From: Aphelocoma coerulescens
Lineage: Eukaryota > Chordata > Aves > Passeriformes > Corvidae
Length of the DNA: 64,000 nucleotides
Reading direction: 5' to 3'
Assembly (NCBI RefSeq): GCF_041296385.1
Contig: NC_091016.1
Location: forward strand, 11,505,997-11,569,996
Position numbers and translations under genes: made by a program. Positions 23,251 to 34,275 of the stretch are shown piece by piece (position 1 is the first letter of the stretch; every line of letters starts with the position of its first letter). The notes under the pieces were generated by a model that saw nothing but the letters and a program-made list of their open reading frames with translations, did no database searches and was not told the DNA's origin.

Positions 23251-24270
23251 TGCTAAAGTTTTACTCTCTGTAAAGGCCAAAGGCCATGCACCCACCAAAG
23301 CCACGCTCTCACTCCTCTCCACAAGGAGAGAGGGGAGAGAAAATTTAATGAAGGGTTCATGGGTTATGCTACGAACCAGGAGAGATCACTCATCAAATAC
23401 CATCACGGGCAAAACAGGCTTTAATTATGAATTATTATGAAATAATTATGAATTAAATTTATTGCTAACAAAATCAGAGCAGAATAATGTGAAGTAAAAT
23501 AATACCTTAGAAACACTTCCCCCACCCCTCCCTCCTTCCCAGCCCTACCTCCTACTCCAGCAGTGCAAGAAGTGAAGAGAATGGGGGTTATGGTCAGTTC
23601 ATCACCTATTGTATCTCTTGCTGCTCAGGGAGAGGAGTTGCTCCCTTGCTCCACCCTGGGTTCCCTCCCATGGGAGACATCTCTGTGAATGTCCCCAATG
23701 TGAGTCCATCTCATGGGTGACAGTCCTCCCAAAACTGCTGCAGCGTGGGTCACTCTTCCACAGGGTACAGTGCTCCAAGAACAGGCTGCTCCAGCATGGG
23801 CTCTTCTCTCCATGGCCCTCCCACAGGGTCACACAGCCACCTCTCAGGCATCCTCTGCTGTGGGTCCCCTCAACAGGCTGCAGGTGGACCTCTGCAACCC
23901 CATGGATCTGTCTGGCAGGGGGACTGCTGCCTCACCACGGGCTGCAGAGGAATCCCAGCTCTGGTGCCTGGACCACCTCCTACCCCTTCTCCACTGACCT
24001 TGGTGTCTACAGAGCTGTTCCTTTCGCATATTCTCACTCTGCTCTGCCCACAATTACAACAGTGCAATAACTTTTTTTTCTTTTTACTTCTTAAATGTGT
24101 TATCATAGAGGCATTACCACCATTTCTCACTGGCCCAGCCTTGGCCAGTGGCACATGGCGCTGCCAGGAATTGGCTCTGCCATACATGTAGGAAGCTTCT
24201 AGCAGCTCCTTGTGGAAGCCATCCCTGTAGCCCCCTGGCTACCGAAACCAGGCTATTCAAACTCAGTACA
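23251..24270 (-). mobile_element. LTR-B, copy 1 (about 1.0 kb)
   Basis: On the minus strand it begins TGTACTGAGTTTGAATAGCC (from 24270) and ends ...CTTTAGCA (23251). It runs parallel to the plus-strand LTR-B at 28369-30661 over nearly its whole length: the GGTAGC...CTACAGGG start, the GATAACA-type middle, the repeated CTGCAGCCC/GGAGCAG block and the GTTAGCAATAAATTT end. That end supplies an AATAAA signal at about 23456-23463. This copy is not interrupted at the point (24011-24035, minus GCGAAAGGAACAGC) where the other copy carries an inserted LTR-A. No matching target duplication was found, so the boundaries may be off by a few bases. Chance frames at 23609-24191 are not genes. Confidence 0.8.
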
Positions 24271-27200
24271 CCCTCTAAGGGATAAAATAAGGAAACAGAT
24301 CAGCGAGTGTGTTGCTGCTGGTACTCCCAAGTTCCTGGAAGAAACCATCCATGTGAACATTGCAAAGAGCTGTGTCGACACACAATGCTTGGAGTTATCA
24401 CAATGTGGCTCACCCTGCCTGCCAGCTCTGCAGCAGGAAAAAGACACAGGTTATAGTCCCGCTTCTTGTTTAAATAGTGCATAAATACACTCTGCTGATC
24501 ACTTGATAAGCCATAGGGCTGTTTTCTGTTAGAGTTGCCTAAGGCAATGGTAATATGGAATGGTTTTATGAACACCATCAGCAATTCCAGCACAGTCCTT
24601 AAAACAAAAGAATTGAGAAAAGGGAAAAAAAAGATAAGAAATAAAGCACAATATATGCAAAACCTACCACTGCCTTCACTAGGTTTCTTGTTCTCCATAA
24701 AGCAAGGCAATCCCAAGGTGTGCTGAGGTTTAGCTGGTGTTTTTCTAAAAACAAAGAGAAATAATATCCTTTTGCACAAAAAATAATTTTTATACCAATA
24801 TGAGGAATCTTCTGTATCTTACAGCTGTTTTCCTACACTCTGTAGAAGAGCTGGTGCCCTTTCTGTTAGCCTGTAGCCTAAAATGGCCTGTGAATGCCAT
24901 GAGATGTCATTTTTAATGTATTTCTTGTTCAAAGTATCCAATATATGTCCCTGTATGCATTCCCAGTGGTATTCTACAGCACAAGACCAAGCTGTATTCT
25001 GGTCTCCCTGGGGCCCAAAGCACAGTGATACAGTCTTGGAGGTCTGTGTAAGGCAGGAAGAGGTAAAGCTGGAGCAGCCACATCCTGCTGTCAATTGGGT
25101 GTCCTTCCAACCATCCCCGGTCGTCATTAAAAGCAAAACTGTTCAGCATTCCATCCACTACAGCAACCACTGGTTTTCACTGTTCCCTTTGCCTTGCCCT
25201 CTCCAGCAGGCACAAAACAACACCATTTCAGGCCACTCTGAGGTTTTATGCTCCTCCCCTGCAGAGGCCACAGCCTGATGCACTTGAAATGAGCAACTCA
25301 CCCACACCAGCAGATCCTATTCCCTGTCTCTTGATTTATCAGCTGCATCTCAAGCAGAGGTCAATCAAGTAGAATAGTGGGTCATAGTCCCTCTGGCTGC
25401 AAATATGTAGTATTTCCCACACACATATGATATTAATGGTGGCATAAGCATCTAGATATCTATATCTTGATCATATATAGAAGTCAGGGAGATTTTTGCA
25501 TAGTCCCACAGTACCCCCTTGAGTATCCCATAATGTTCCTAGTAATCTCTAGTAATCTTCTTTCCCTCTTATCATCTACAAAGTCCAGGATGGACCTCTT
25601 TGAGATAGTCTGCAGTTTCAGTGGTCCATCAAATATTGGCTAAAGAGTTTTAGTCTTGGATACTGTGCCCTATATCCCTAGTCTGCTCAGCTGATGTTGT
25701 TGTGCTTTTTTATCAATTTGTCTATTGATAATTCCCTTTAAACTCATAATGTCCAGCACCATATACCCTAAATGGAGCAGGTAAACTCACATCTTTCCAC
25801 ATGCCCTTGAAAAAGGGAGGGGGAAAAGCATCTCTGAGCAGCTAGTAGGAAAAGCAGCTCTTCAAAAGTCAGAGGGATTTGTAGTGCTCAACATGCATCT
25901 CCAAGAGACCTCTTCTGCTTTTCAGTTTCTCAGTTTCTCAGCTTCTCAGTTGCAGGACAACAAGCACTTGAGTCCACTTGGTCCTAGTGGTAAACAGCCT
26001 TGAAACTACCAGACTTAGTTTTCTTTTAATCAGTTTTAGACTGCCACTACATTGCCCTCAAAGCTTTCAGCAGAAGCTACTTGAGCTTATTTTTCTGTTC
26101 CCTCCCTGTTGAGAAAATACTTCTTGTAGCTTTCAGTGAAAAGAAAATTATACCTGTATTTAAGCTTTCCCTTTTTTGGCATCATCTCTCTGATACTGCA
26201 AGTGTCTCTCTTCTGACATTTCTGGCATCAGAGAACTCATTCTCATTTTCAGGTAGTATCACTTTGGTGAGGCTTTGCTGCTTCAGGTGAAATGAAGGTA
26301 AGGATTTTTTTTTTTTTTTTTGGAGTTGTGTTTTTCAACCATGCTCACACTCCCACAGTTAATGACAGGAAAAAAGAGAAACAAAAGCTGCTATGGAGGG
26401 TGGATCTGGAGTTTGTCTTTATGGGCATACATGAAACCCTCCGCAGGTACCTCTTCTACAAAAGAAACTCTTTCAGAGTCTTTCCATGAAAAACATTCAT
26501 TTCTTTCTTCTTTATCAGTTTCTATGACTAATAAAACAAAGCCTTTCCTTTCCAGGCACAAACCTCAAATCACAACAAATTAAAATGACTGAAAACAAGT
26601 AATAACAGCACCAACACTAAAAAGCCTTTGGCCCCATGAAATAGGAATTGCAAGCCAATAAACACCTCATTTAATCATTTAATCCTTCCTTTTCTCATAT
26701 AAATATCAGTGGGGATTTCATGTGAAGGTTTCTTTCCTAAGTCAGAAATTCCAACCCCCCCCCCGCCATTTTCTTTCATCCAAAATAAGAGGACACTGAT
26801 TGCATCAAACATACTAACTTTGTGCAGTAAAATTACACCACTGTCAGTGGCTGAGTAGACACAAATTAAATCACCTATGTTTATATTTAGGAGTAAAAAT
26901 AAATGGATTTGCTTTTGTGTTCTTTCAGAAGAAAACCCTTTACTACATGTTCTAAGGTTTGACAAATACGTATCTTGGTCCTCACAGACTAGTCGAGTTC
27001 AGATCCCCACCAGCATCAGGCAACAGACATCAGAGGGGTTTCATTTTTCCTCCCATGCCTATTTGCTGAAAAGGTTGAGAACGTTGCAATTAGAAAAGCC
27101 ACTTCAAGCAAAGCTATATGAAGCAGGAAAGTGCTACTGTGACTCCAAACTTCATTAACAAGGCCACTAGATGTAGGTTTCTCAGAAATGCTATTTGTCC

Positions 27201-28368
27201 ATGATATTTTCATGCCTATCTTGATTCATTCCAAGTACATGTTCCTTTAGCAACTGAGCCTTTATTTCTGTTTCCTGATGATTGGTATAATCTAAAAAGG
27301 CAGATGACCACAGCAGCTTTGATATTTCTCCTGTGATGAGGCATCCTGTTATTGCTGCTTTTTAAATTATTTATTTTTTATTTATTTCATTTATTTAAAC
27401 TCTGTTTACATAGAAGTGTCATTTCATCACACACGTTCCAGGTTAATTAGGTTTGCTGGATATTTCTTAGCTTCACTGTTGTGCCCTCCATTTCCCCTTA
27501 ATGATGAGTCCACTGAGTTGTTCTGTAGTGACTAATCTCCTCAGTGTTCTCATTCTGAATGTGCATTTTGTACATACTTTTCTACACCTATTTAGGACAA
27601 AATTCACAATACTTGTGAGAAGTTACAGGAATAGACTAAAAAAAAAAGATGCAAACAAAGATCCTACATTTAGTTTGCAATAATCAGCTACCCAAGTATG
27701 AGATGAGGCACAATTAGGTGGCTGGCAGTTCTTCAGGAAAGGATTGATTATAGTAACAGGGAGTCAGCAACATCCTCTGGTTTGTTAGGAAGACAAACAA
27801 GATGTTAGGAAGAAACATCAGATAGGGGCATGATGCACAAGTGTTAAGTGTTCAGAGCAGCAAGGGGGAACCAATAGCAATTTCCATACATGAAAAGGTT
27901 TTCAGTATAGGAAAGGAATATATACTCTCTGTGCCTTCTTTAGGGAAGATACCCATAACAGGGACAGGACATTCAAGCACTCACATGAAATGCTAGCAGC
28001 ATGTTGCCTGGCCTAATGTGCATCTCATATGTAATGGACATCTGTATTTTGATGAATGAACATCCAGATGGATGTGCCATTACATTAGGACATACTCCAC
28101 ATGACTGTTTGATCTTTAGTTTCTTTGTTTTCTAGACAGTAGAAGGAATTAACAGAATATTCTGCTTTGTTTTGATGCAGAAAGTGGGACTTGAAATGCA
28201 ATAATCAGTTCCGTTGCATCCTTTCAGTCAAGTAAAATTGAAAGATGAATTAAGGAACAGATTATCTGGAAAAACACACACATATCTCACTGGTATTAGG
28301 AAGAGAAACAAACAGTCAAGATTCTAGAAAGGATGAACACCAGAAGTGGGCAGGAGCTAGTTAATACA
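24271..28368. other. Non-coding stretch, nothing assigned
   Basis: About 4.1 kb, mostly AT-rich, with short simple tracts: TTTCTCAG repeats at 25922-25955, T17 near 26308-26323, C-rich 26755-26765. I see no exon or complete element. Confidence 0.5.
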
Positions 28369-30661
28369 TGTATTGGATTTGTGTGGCCAGGTTTTGGTAG
28401 CTGGGGGGACTACAGGGGTGGCTTCCGTGAGAAGCTGCTGGATGCTTCTCCCATGTCTGGCAGAGCCAATGCCAGCTGCCTCCAAGATGGACGTGCTACT
28501 GGTAAATGCTGAACCCATCAGGAATCATAGTAATGCCTCTGTGATAACATATTTAAGAAAGATAAAAAGAGTTATTGCACAGATGCAATTGTGGCCAGAG
28601 AAAAGTGGGTGGGAACATGTGAAAGGATGTCTCGGTTTGAAAGACAGATGTCTGCCAAGAAAGGCAGGAACCTCCCTTGGAATGGAAAATATGATCTCTT
28701 TCCCTCCAAATTATTATTATTATAACTTTGAAATTAAGGGGCTTTCAGGCAAAGATATGGGAAAGGAACAACAGTTCTTTACTAATATGTATATATAAAA
28801 CAAGGCAACCAAACAACCACAACAGCAGCAACAACAAACAGAACAGAAACCCAGCACCAGCCTCTCTCAGCCACAGGCCCTTTCCCCTCCGGTGCAGTTC
28901 CGCTCACAGCCGGCAGGGGCACTGGTGGCTCCCGGCCAGGCAGGGCGGGTGCGATGATTCCCCCATGGCTGCAGGGGGCGCTGTGGCGTGAGCTCAGCTG
29001 CCTTGCCACATGAGGCAATGGCAGGCGAGACGGTGGGAGAGATAGAAAAGGGGCTCCCTTTGCAAACCCCCAGGAGCAGCTGGTCCCAGTGTCGCTCTGG
29101 ATGGCAGAATGAGCTGTAGCAGGAACCTTGGAGCAGTGTCTGGAGTGGCAGAGGTGGGCACACCCGGCGTGACAAACTGTAGCAGAAACTCCGCAGCCAT
29201 AACAGGAGCCATGGGGTGTCCTGGCAGGTATGGGATGTAGGGTTGAAGTGTAGCGAAAAAGCCTGAGGCAGCAGCAGAAAACAGCAGGGCTGTGCAGTGG
29301 CAGCTGGGTTTCTGCAAGCAGCTGCTGCACACAGCCAGGACACGTGCACTCTGGGAACCGAGAAGAGTTCGGAGTCCTGGGTTATTCCCCTGAGGCACCC
29401 ATGTAGATGGTGAGGGTCCCTTCCAGTATGATCGGGTGTTAATAAGGTCTCAGTTCAATGGCTGCTCTTATGAGCAAAGGCTCACCCATGGTAGGAAGAA
29501 GAAGTAAAGGGGCTGGACTCCACGGTGGCAGCAAATTCTCCCCGCGGTAGCAGCAACTCAACCGTTCCCCTCCTAATCCAAGAGCGAGTGAGAAAGGAGC
29601 TGAGCCCAGCCCCTCATCCCCCAGCCAAAATCTCACTGTATCTCTGCCCTTCCCAAGAGAAAAATCCTGCCAGCTAAGAGAGTAGCCATCTGCACCCTTC
29701 CCCCCACCTTGGCCACTTTTGTCTCTTAAGTACTGGTCTTTATCATCTCTTGGGCAACAAATGGGACAAAATTCCCTGACAGAAAGGAAAAAAAAAAAAA
29801 AAAAAAGAAAAAATCCTAACCTCCAACAGAGGAACAACTTTGCAGACATCCAGGTCAGTGGAGAAGGAGGGGCATGAGGTGCACCAGGTGCCAGCTGAGA
29901 TTCCCCTGCAGCCTGTGGTGCAGACCATGGTGAGGCAGCTGTGTCCCTGCAGCCCATGGATATCCACGGGGATGCAGAGATCCACCCACAGCCTGTGGAG
30001 GAGCCCACACTGGAGCAGATGCGTGCCTGAGAGGACATAAGCCTGTGCTGGATGCCTGAGAGGAATTAAGCCTGTGCTGGAGCAGGCTCCTGGCATGGAT
30101 CTGCAGACCCATAGGATAGCAGCCCATGCTGTAGCAGGTTTCCAAGGAGAAGTTGTGGCCCCATGGGGGAAACACCCTGGAACAGGCTGTGCCTGAAGGG
30201 CACATACTGGAGCATTTAATGGGAAACTGTTGCCCATGGGATGGACTCACAGTGGAGAAATTAATGGAAAACTGTCTCCTGAGGGAGGGACCCTATGCTG
30301 GAGCAGGAGAAGGACTGCTCTCCCTGAGCAGCGGGAGAAACTGTGGGCGATGAACTGACCACAACCCCCATTCCCATGTGCCTGCACTGCTGGGGGAAGA
30401 GGTAGAGCTGGGAGGGAGGAAAGGTGGGGGAAGGTGTTTTTAAGATTGATTTTACTTCTCATTATCCGGCTCCGATTTTGTTAGCAATGAATTCAGTTAA
30501 TATCCCTGTTTTGCCCATGACAGTATTCATTGAGTGACCTCTCCCTGTCCTTATCTCAGCTCATGAACCTTTAATTATATTTTCTTCTATCCGGTTGTGG
30601 AGGGGAGTGAGAGAGTAGCTTTCGTGGGTGCCTGGCATCCAGCCACGGTCAACCCACTACA
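28369..30661 (+). mobile_element. LTR-B, copy 2, split by an LTR-A
   Basis: The LTR starts TGTATTGGATTTGTGTGGCC and ends CAACCCACTACA. Positions 28628-29828 within it are a separate solo LTR-A. With that removed, the LTR is about 1.09 kb, close to the 1.02 kb copy at 23251-24270. The degenerate signal near 30483 (GCAATGAATTCAG) corresponds to the AATAAA of the other copy. No clean target duplication flanks the outer ends (ATACA on the left, ATCTT on the right). It is a solo LTR, with no retroviral coding sequence adjacent. Confidence 0.85.
28628..29828 (-). mobile_element. LTR-A, long form, copy 3 (1,201 bp), nested in LTR-B
   Basis: Plus-strand ends are TGTCTCGGTTTGAAAG and CCTCCAACA. The flanks AAGGA (28623-28627) and GAGGA (29829-29833) are a 5-bp duplication with one change. 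The uninterrupted LTR-B at 23.3-24.3 kb shows the empty site, which proves the insertion. This copy is about 300 bases longer than copy 1 and contains an A-rich tract near 29789-29815. CTCF-like motifs lie at about 28908-28925 and 28968-28986. Confidence 0.9.
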
Positions 30662-32297
30662 ATCTTTTTGGTGCTATGACTTTGATCATGAGGATTTTGA
30701 GACAGGGATAACAACTGGGAGAGGTAACAGGCAAAACAACAGCACTGAACAATGATAGAGAGTAGAATGATCTTGGGGAATTTTTCTTGTAATTGTGGTG
30801 ATCAGACAAGGGGTAGATTATGTGTAAATTATCCACTTTCATTCAGTGTTGTGATGATGTTATTTTGATTTTTGTGAGGGTAATTTTTGTTTTGGTTTGG
30901 TTAGTTTGGCTTCTTGATGTAAGTGAAAGTTGTGTGATGAATGTGGATTTTAATGATAATCCTTTAATATGTGATTCATAAAGGTGAGGGGTGGAATGGT
31001 GGAGAATGCTAGTCCTGTAGCTCCTCCATTACCAAAACCTGGCCACACAAACCAAATACAATAACTAAACCTCTGAAAGAAAAATGAAAAATGGTAGTTT
31101 AAATCACTCAGTATATTTTAAATCATTATCTTCTGTCAATGAATATATTGAAAAAGAATGATGAACACTGGAGGAAAAATGTACAGGAATTCTTCCTGGA
31201 AATAACTTCACCTTCAAGACACTTTCAAACAGCTTCAGCAATGACAGAAAAGCAAATAGGAAGGATACTGAAAGCTCTAAGTAATTTGACACTAACATGT
31301 AGTGAAAAAAAATGCTGACTGGATCTAAAAAGGGTGTTCCTCTAGAACTGATCTGGAACTGGTGATCTAATCTGGGTTGGGGCATCCTCCCTCACTTCCT
31401 TCCTCCATGGCCTTCAGCTTTGGCCAATTTTCCCCTCAACACTCTCAAAGTAATCCAAAATATTCTCCTGCTTGTTACTTCATCTTTTCTCCTAGCTGAG
31501 CTTAGTTATATTTCTTTTCATTTGCAAGTTTCTTCTTACACCTACAAAATCTGTTGACACTGATCATTGAAGGTGTAATTTATGAAGAAACCCAAATAAC
31601 TGAGATACAATTCACTTGAAACTGCATGTGTTCCATAATGCCATTTAAAAATTAATTGCTTTCCCTGCCTTTAATTATCTTTATGCAAAACCAGTGAGAT
31701 CCTACAGTGCCAAGGCTAGAACAGCAGAATTGGGAAATGAATTCCAGTTTTAAGATGCAAAGCATCAGTAACTTCAACATAAATGCTCTCTGGTACCTTA
31801 ATAGAAGTCTCTGAAGGGCTGCAAGCAACACATTTATTTCACTGATGAAACTGAGGAAACAGTGCCAAGGAAATATTAAGGAATAATTGAGAATTTAGTT
31901 ATAAATGTGCAGTTTCAAATCTTGTCATTGAGGTACAGAAAACCAAGTCTTTTGTTTCAAAATTTTGTGAGCTGACATTAAGAATTCCACTCATTGTGCA
32001 TTAGAGGAGACACAACCACCAGAGACACCAGAAGAATAACTATTTCAATCCCTCCCTTGCAAAACAACAAATTGCGAATTGCCCTGGGTTGCAGCTGAGT
32101 GCTCTGCACCTCCAATTTGATTAAGTGTCACAAGCCAGGTAGCCAAGAGCCATTCATAATTGCATTACAATTCTTATAGGTTTAATTCCATACAGAGGAA
32201 AAGCTAAGATGGACAGACACTTTCTCAGACTGTCCCAGTAACACCCTGTCCTTTTTCATCAATAGATGTTCAAGTGCTTAAGGACTCCATGACCTTT
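30662..32297. other. Non-coding stretch, nothing assigned
   Basis: AT-rich sequence with only short chance frames. No repeat ends were recognised. Confidence 0.5.
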
Positions 32298-33681
32298 TGT
32301 TATAAACGGGCTCACGATTGAGCTTTTTATGCAAATTTATTAACGAGAACAAATTTAACTGACAATAGAAGACCTCTTGCGCCGATCTGCCATACACAAA
32401 ACACAGGGCGCAGTGCTAAGAGCTCAAGCCTAGACAGATCAGATCAGACACTCCCCTCACAGCCTCGAGTGATATATTTTATATCCCAGTCTCCACCTCC
32501 CGGCCACCCCTTTCCCCACTGTTGGGGTTTTAAGAGTTCTAGTTTTTTTCTGTTAAAGGAATTTTCCCCTACACTGTTACTAAAATACAAATCGCTCTGT
32601 ATTTAAGGAAAGACAAAAGAGCTGCCCACTGGAGGTGGGGTGGGCCTGGCTACTCCTTTGTTTCACCTGGGTGTGGGGTCAGTTTGCTCTCGGCGTTCGG
32701 AGAGAGAAGCTGCGGAGAGAGAAGCTGCTGGTTCTTTTTGGCCGTTCTTTCTTTTTCTGCGGAGAAAGATCCCAGGATCCCTGGCCCACTTCCCTGCCCT
32801 GCTGGAGGCTGGGCTGTGGCTGCCCTGCCCCGCCGCTGATTCGAGCCTTTGCTGCATTGTAGCGGTGCTCGCCCTGCCTGCCTAGACCTCCAGGGGGGTT
32901 CCCCGCTTGGATACATCGCGTCTGCCACCCAGGATTTGTGCTCATCCCTGCTGCTCCAGCCTGCTGCTCCAGCCTGCCGTTCCAGCCTGCTGTTCCCAAA
33001 CGTCCAGCCGGACACCGGGATCGGCTGCCCAGGGTTTTGTGAAGCCTTTGTTCCATCCTTCCCCGGGATCCCAGGGCACCAGTGCCGTGTGCTCCCCGAG
33101 CTCGCTCTGGAGCGCCCCCTGCAGCCGTGGGGGAACCATCGCACCTGCCCTGCTCACTGGGAGCTGCCAGCGCCCCTGCCGGCTGCAAGCAGAACTGCAC
33201 CCGAGGGGGAAAAAAGGGCCCAACAGCCAAGAAGGCTGGGACTGGGTTTGTGATTGTTTGCTGTTACTGCTATAGTTATTGTTGTTTGTTTGACTGGTTA
33301 TATATATAATAGTAAAGAACTGTTATTCTTATTTCCCACATCTTTGCCTAAAAGCCCTTGATTTCAAAATTATAATAACTCGGAGGGAAAGGGGTTACAT
33401 CTGCCATTCCAAGGGAGGCTTCTGCCTTCCTTAGCAGACACCTGTCTTTCAAACCAAGACACCCACCCAACCAAAGCATCGCAATTTGCTCACTGATGTC
33501 TAGGATCTTCCTACTGGCTTGTTGTCATCTGGCCATTGTCTAGGCTCTTCTTACTGGTCCAGTGAACATCCAATGACAGTCTTTGATTTTTCCCTTTATG
33601 TAAATAAGGTCTTACACCCTCCCTTATAATTACATCATAGATATTCTAGAAGATTCCCCAATTCTCCATTTTGTCTTAACA
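32298..33681 (-). mobile_element. LTR-C, split by an LTR-A
   Basis: On the minus strand, a TATA box (GATATAAAATATATC, about 32471-32485) is followed by an AATAAA signal (32341-32336) and a terminus at TGTTATAAACGGG (plus strand). This is the layout of U3-R-U5. The U3 part continues to the right of the inserted LTR-A, up to a candidate start TGTTAAGACAAAATGG at 33681. Without the insert the LTR would be about 440 bp. No target duplication is clear and the family is not identified, so the outer boundaries are approximate. Confidence 0.6.
32520..33461 (+). mobile_element. LTR-A, copy 4 (942 bp), opposite orientation
   Basis: It starts TGTTGGGGTTTTAAG and ends CTTTCAAACCAAGACA, the reverse complement of copies 1 and 3. 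An exact 5-bp duplication, CCCAC, flanks it (32515-32519 and 33462-33466). Two CTCF-like motifs are present on the minus strand, at about 33109-33127 and 33166-33185. The second (minus CCGGCAGGGGCGCTGG) is a strong match. Open frames inside it are not genes. Confidence 0.92.
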
Positions 33682-34187
33682 ATAAATTTATTAATAATGA
33701 ACTTAATGAACTGATTAACTATTAACTTAACCTTGATAGATTTAACAATTGAACCTGATAGCAGACAAACAAATCAACTAGATTCACAAGTATCTTAGAT
33801 TAGCCAAACAACCAGGAGTATAATTAATTTCATAACTATTCAATTATAAAAACACTTAACAAGTGAATTAACAACTTCTATTTAAATGCAAAAGCCAACC
33901 TCCCCAAACTTAATCATAAGACCTTTCAACTCAACTATCTCAACAGAAAGTTGGGACTTTACAACAAGAGAAAGCCTGTAAACTTGCAAGGCTTTTATTT
34001 TATACAAGGTAGGAAAAATAAAAAGATTTAAAAGCTCAGTAAAAATATTGGTATCAAACAACTGAGATTTTTGGTCAAATTTTAGAGCTTTAGACTGCAA
34101 ATTTCCTCCCAAATTCTAATAATCTTCAACCAAATTAAGTAAATCCAACAAGAGTGTTATACTGGGAAACACTTAGCAGCTTTTATG

Positions 34188-34275
34188 GTACCACAGAATA
34201 TCCTGTGTTGGAAGGGACCCACAAGGATCATCGAGTCCAGGTCCTGGCCCTGCTTTAACACAGGGATCTTAGCAG
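34188..34275 (-). mobile_element. Short CR1 3' end
   Basis: The plus strand reads ccacagaatatcctgtgttg followed by gaagggacccacaaggatca and tcgagtcca, the reverse complement of the CR1 3' untranslated end. Fewer than 100 bases remain. Confidence 0.8.

Noticed and set aside
23609..24191. Frames of 148-153 codons on the plus strand
   Set aside because: They are the antisense of an LTR-B on the minus strand.
28782..29398. Frames of 134-182 codons on the minus strand
   Set aside because: They are inside LTR-A copy 3 and change frame freely between copies, so there is no coding constraint.
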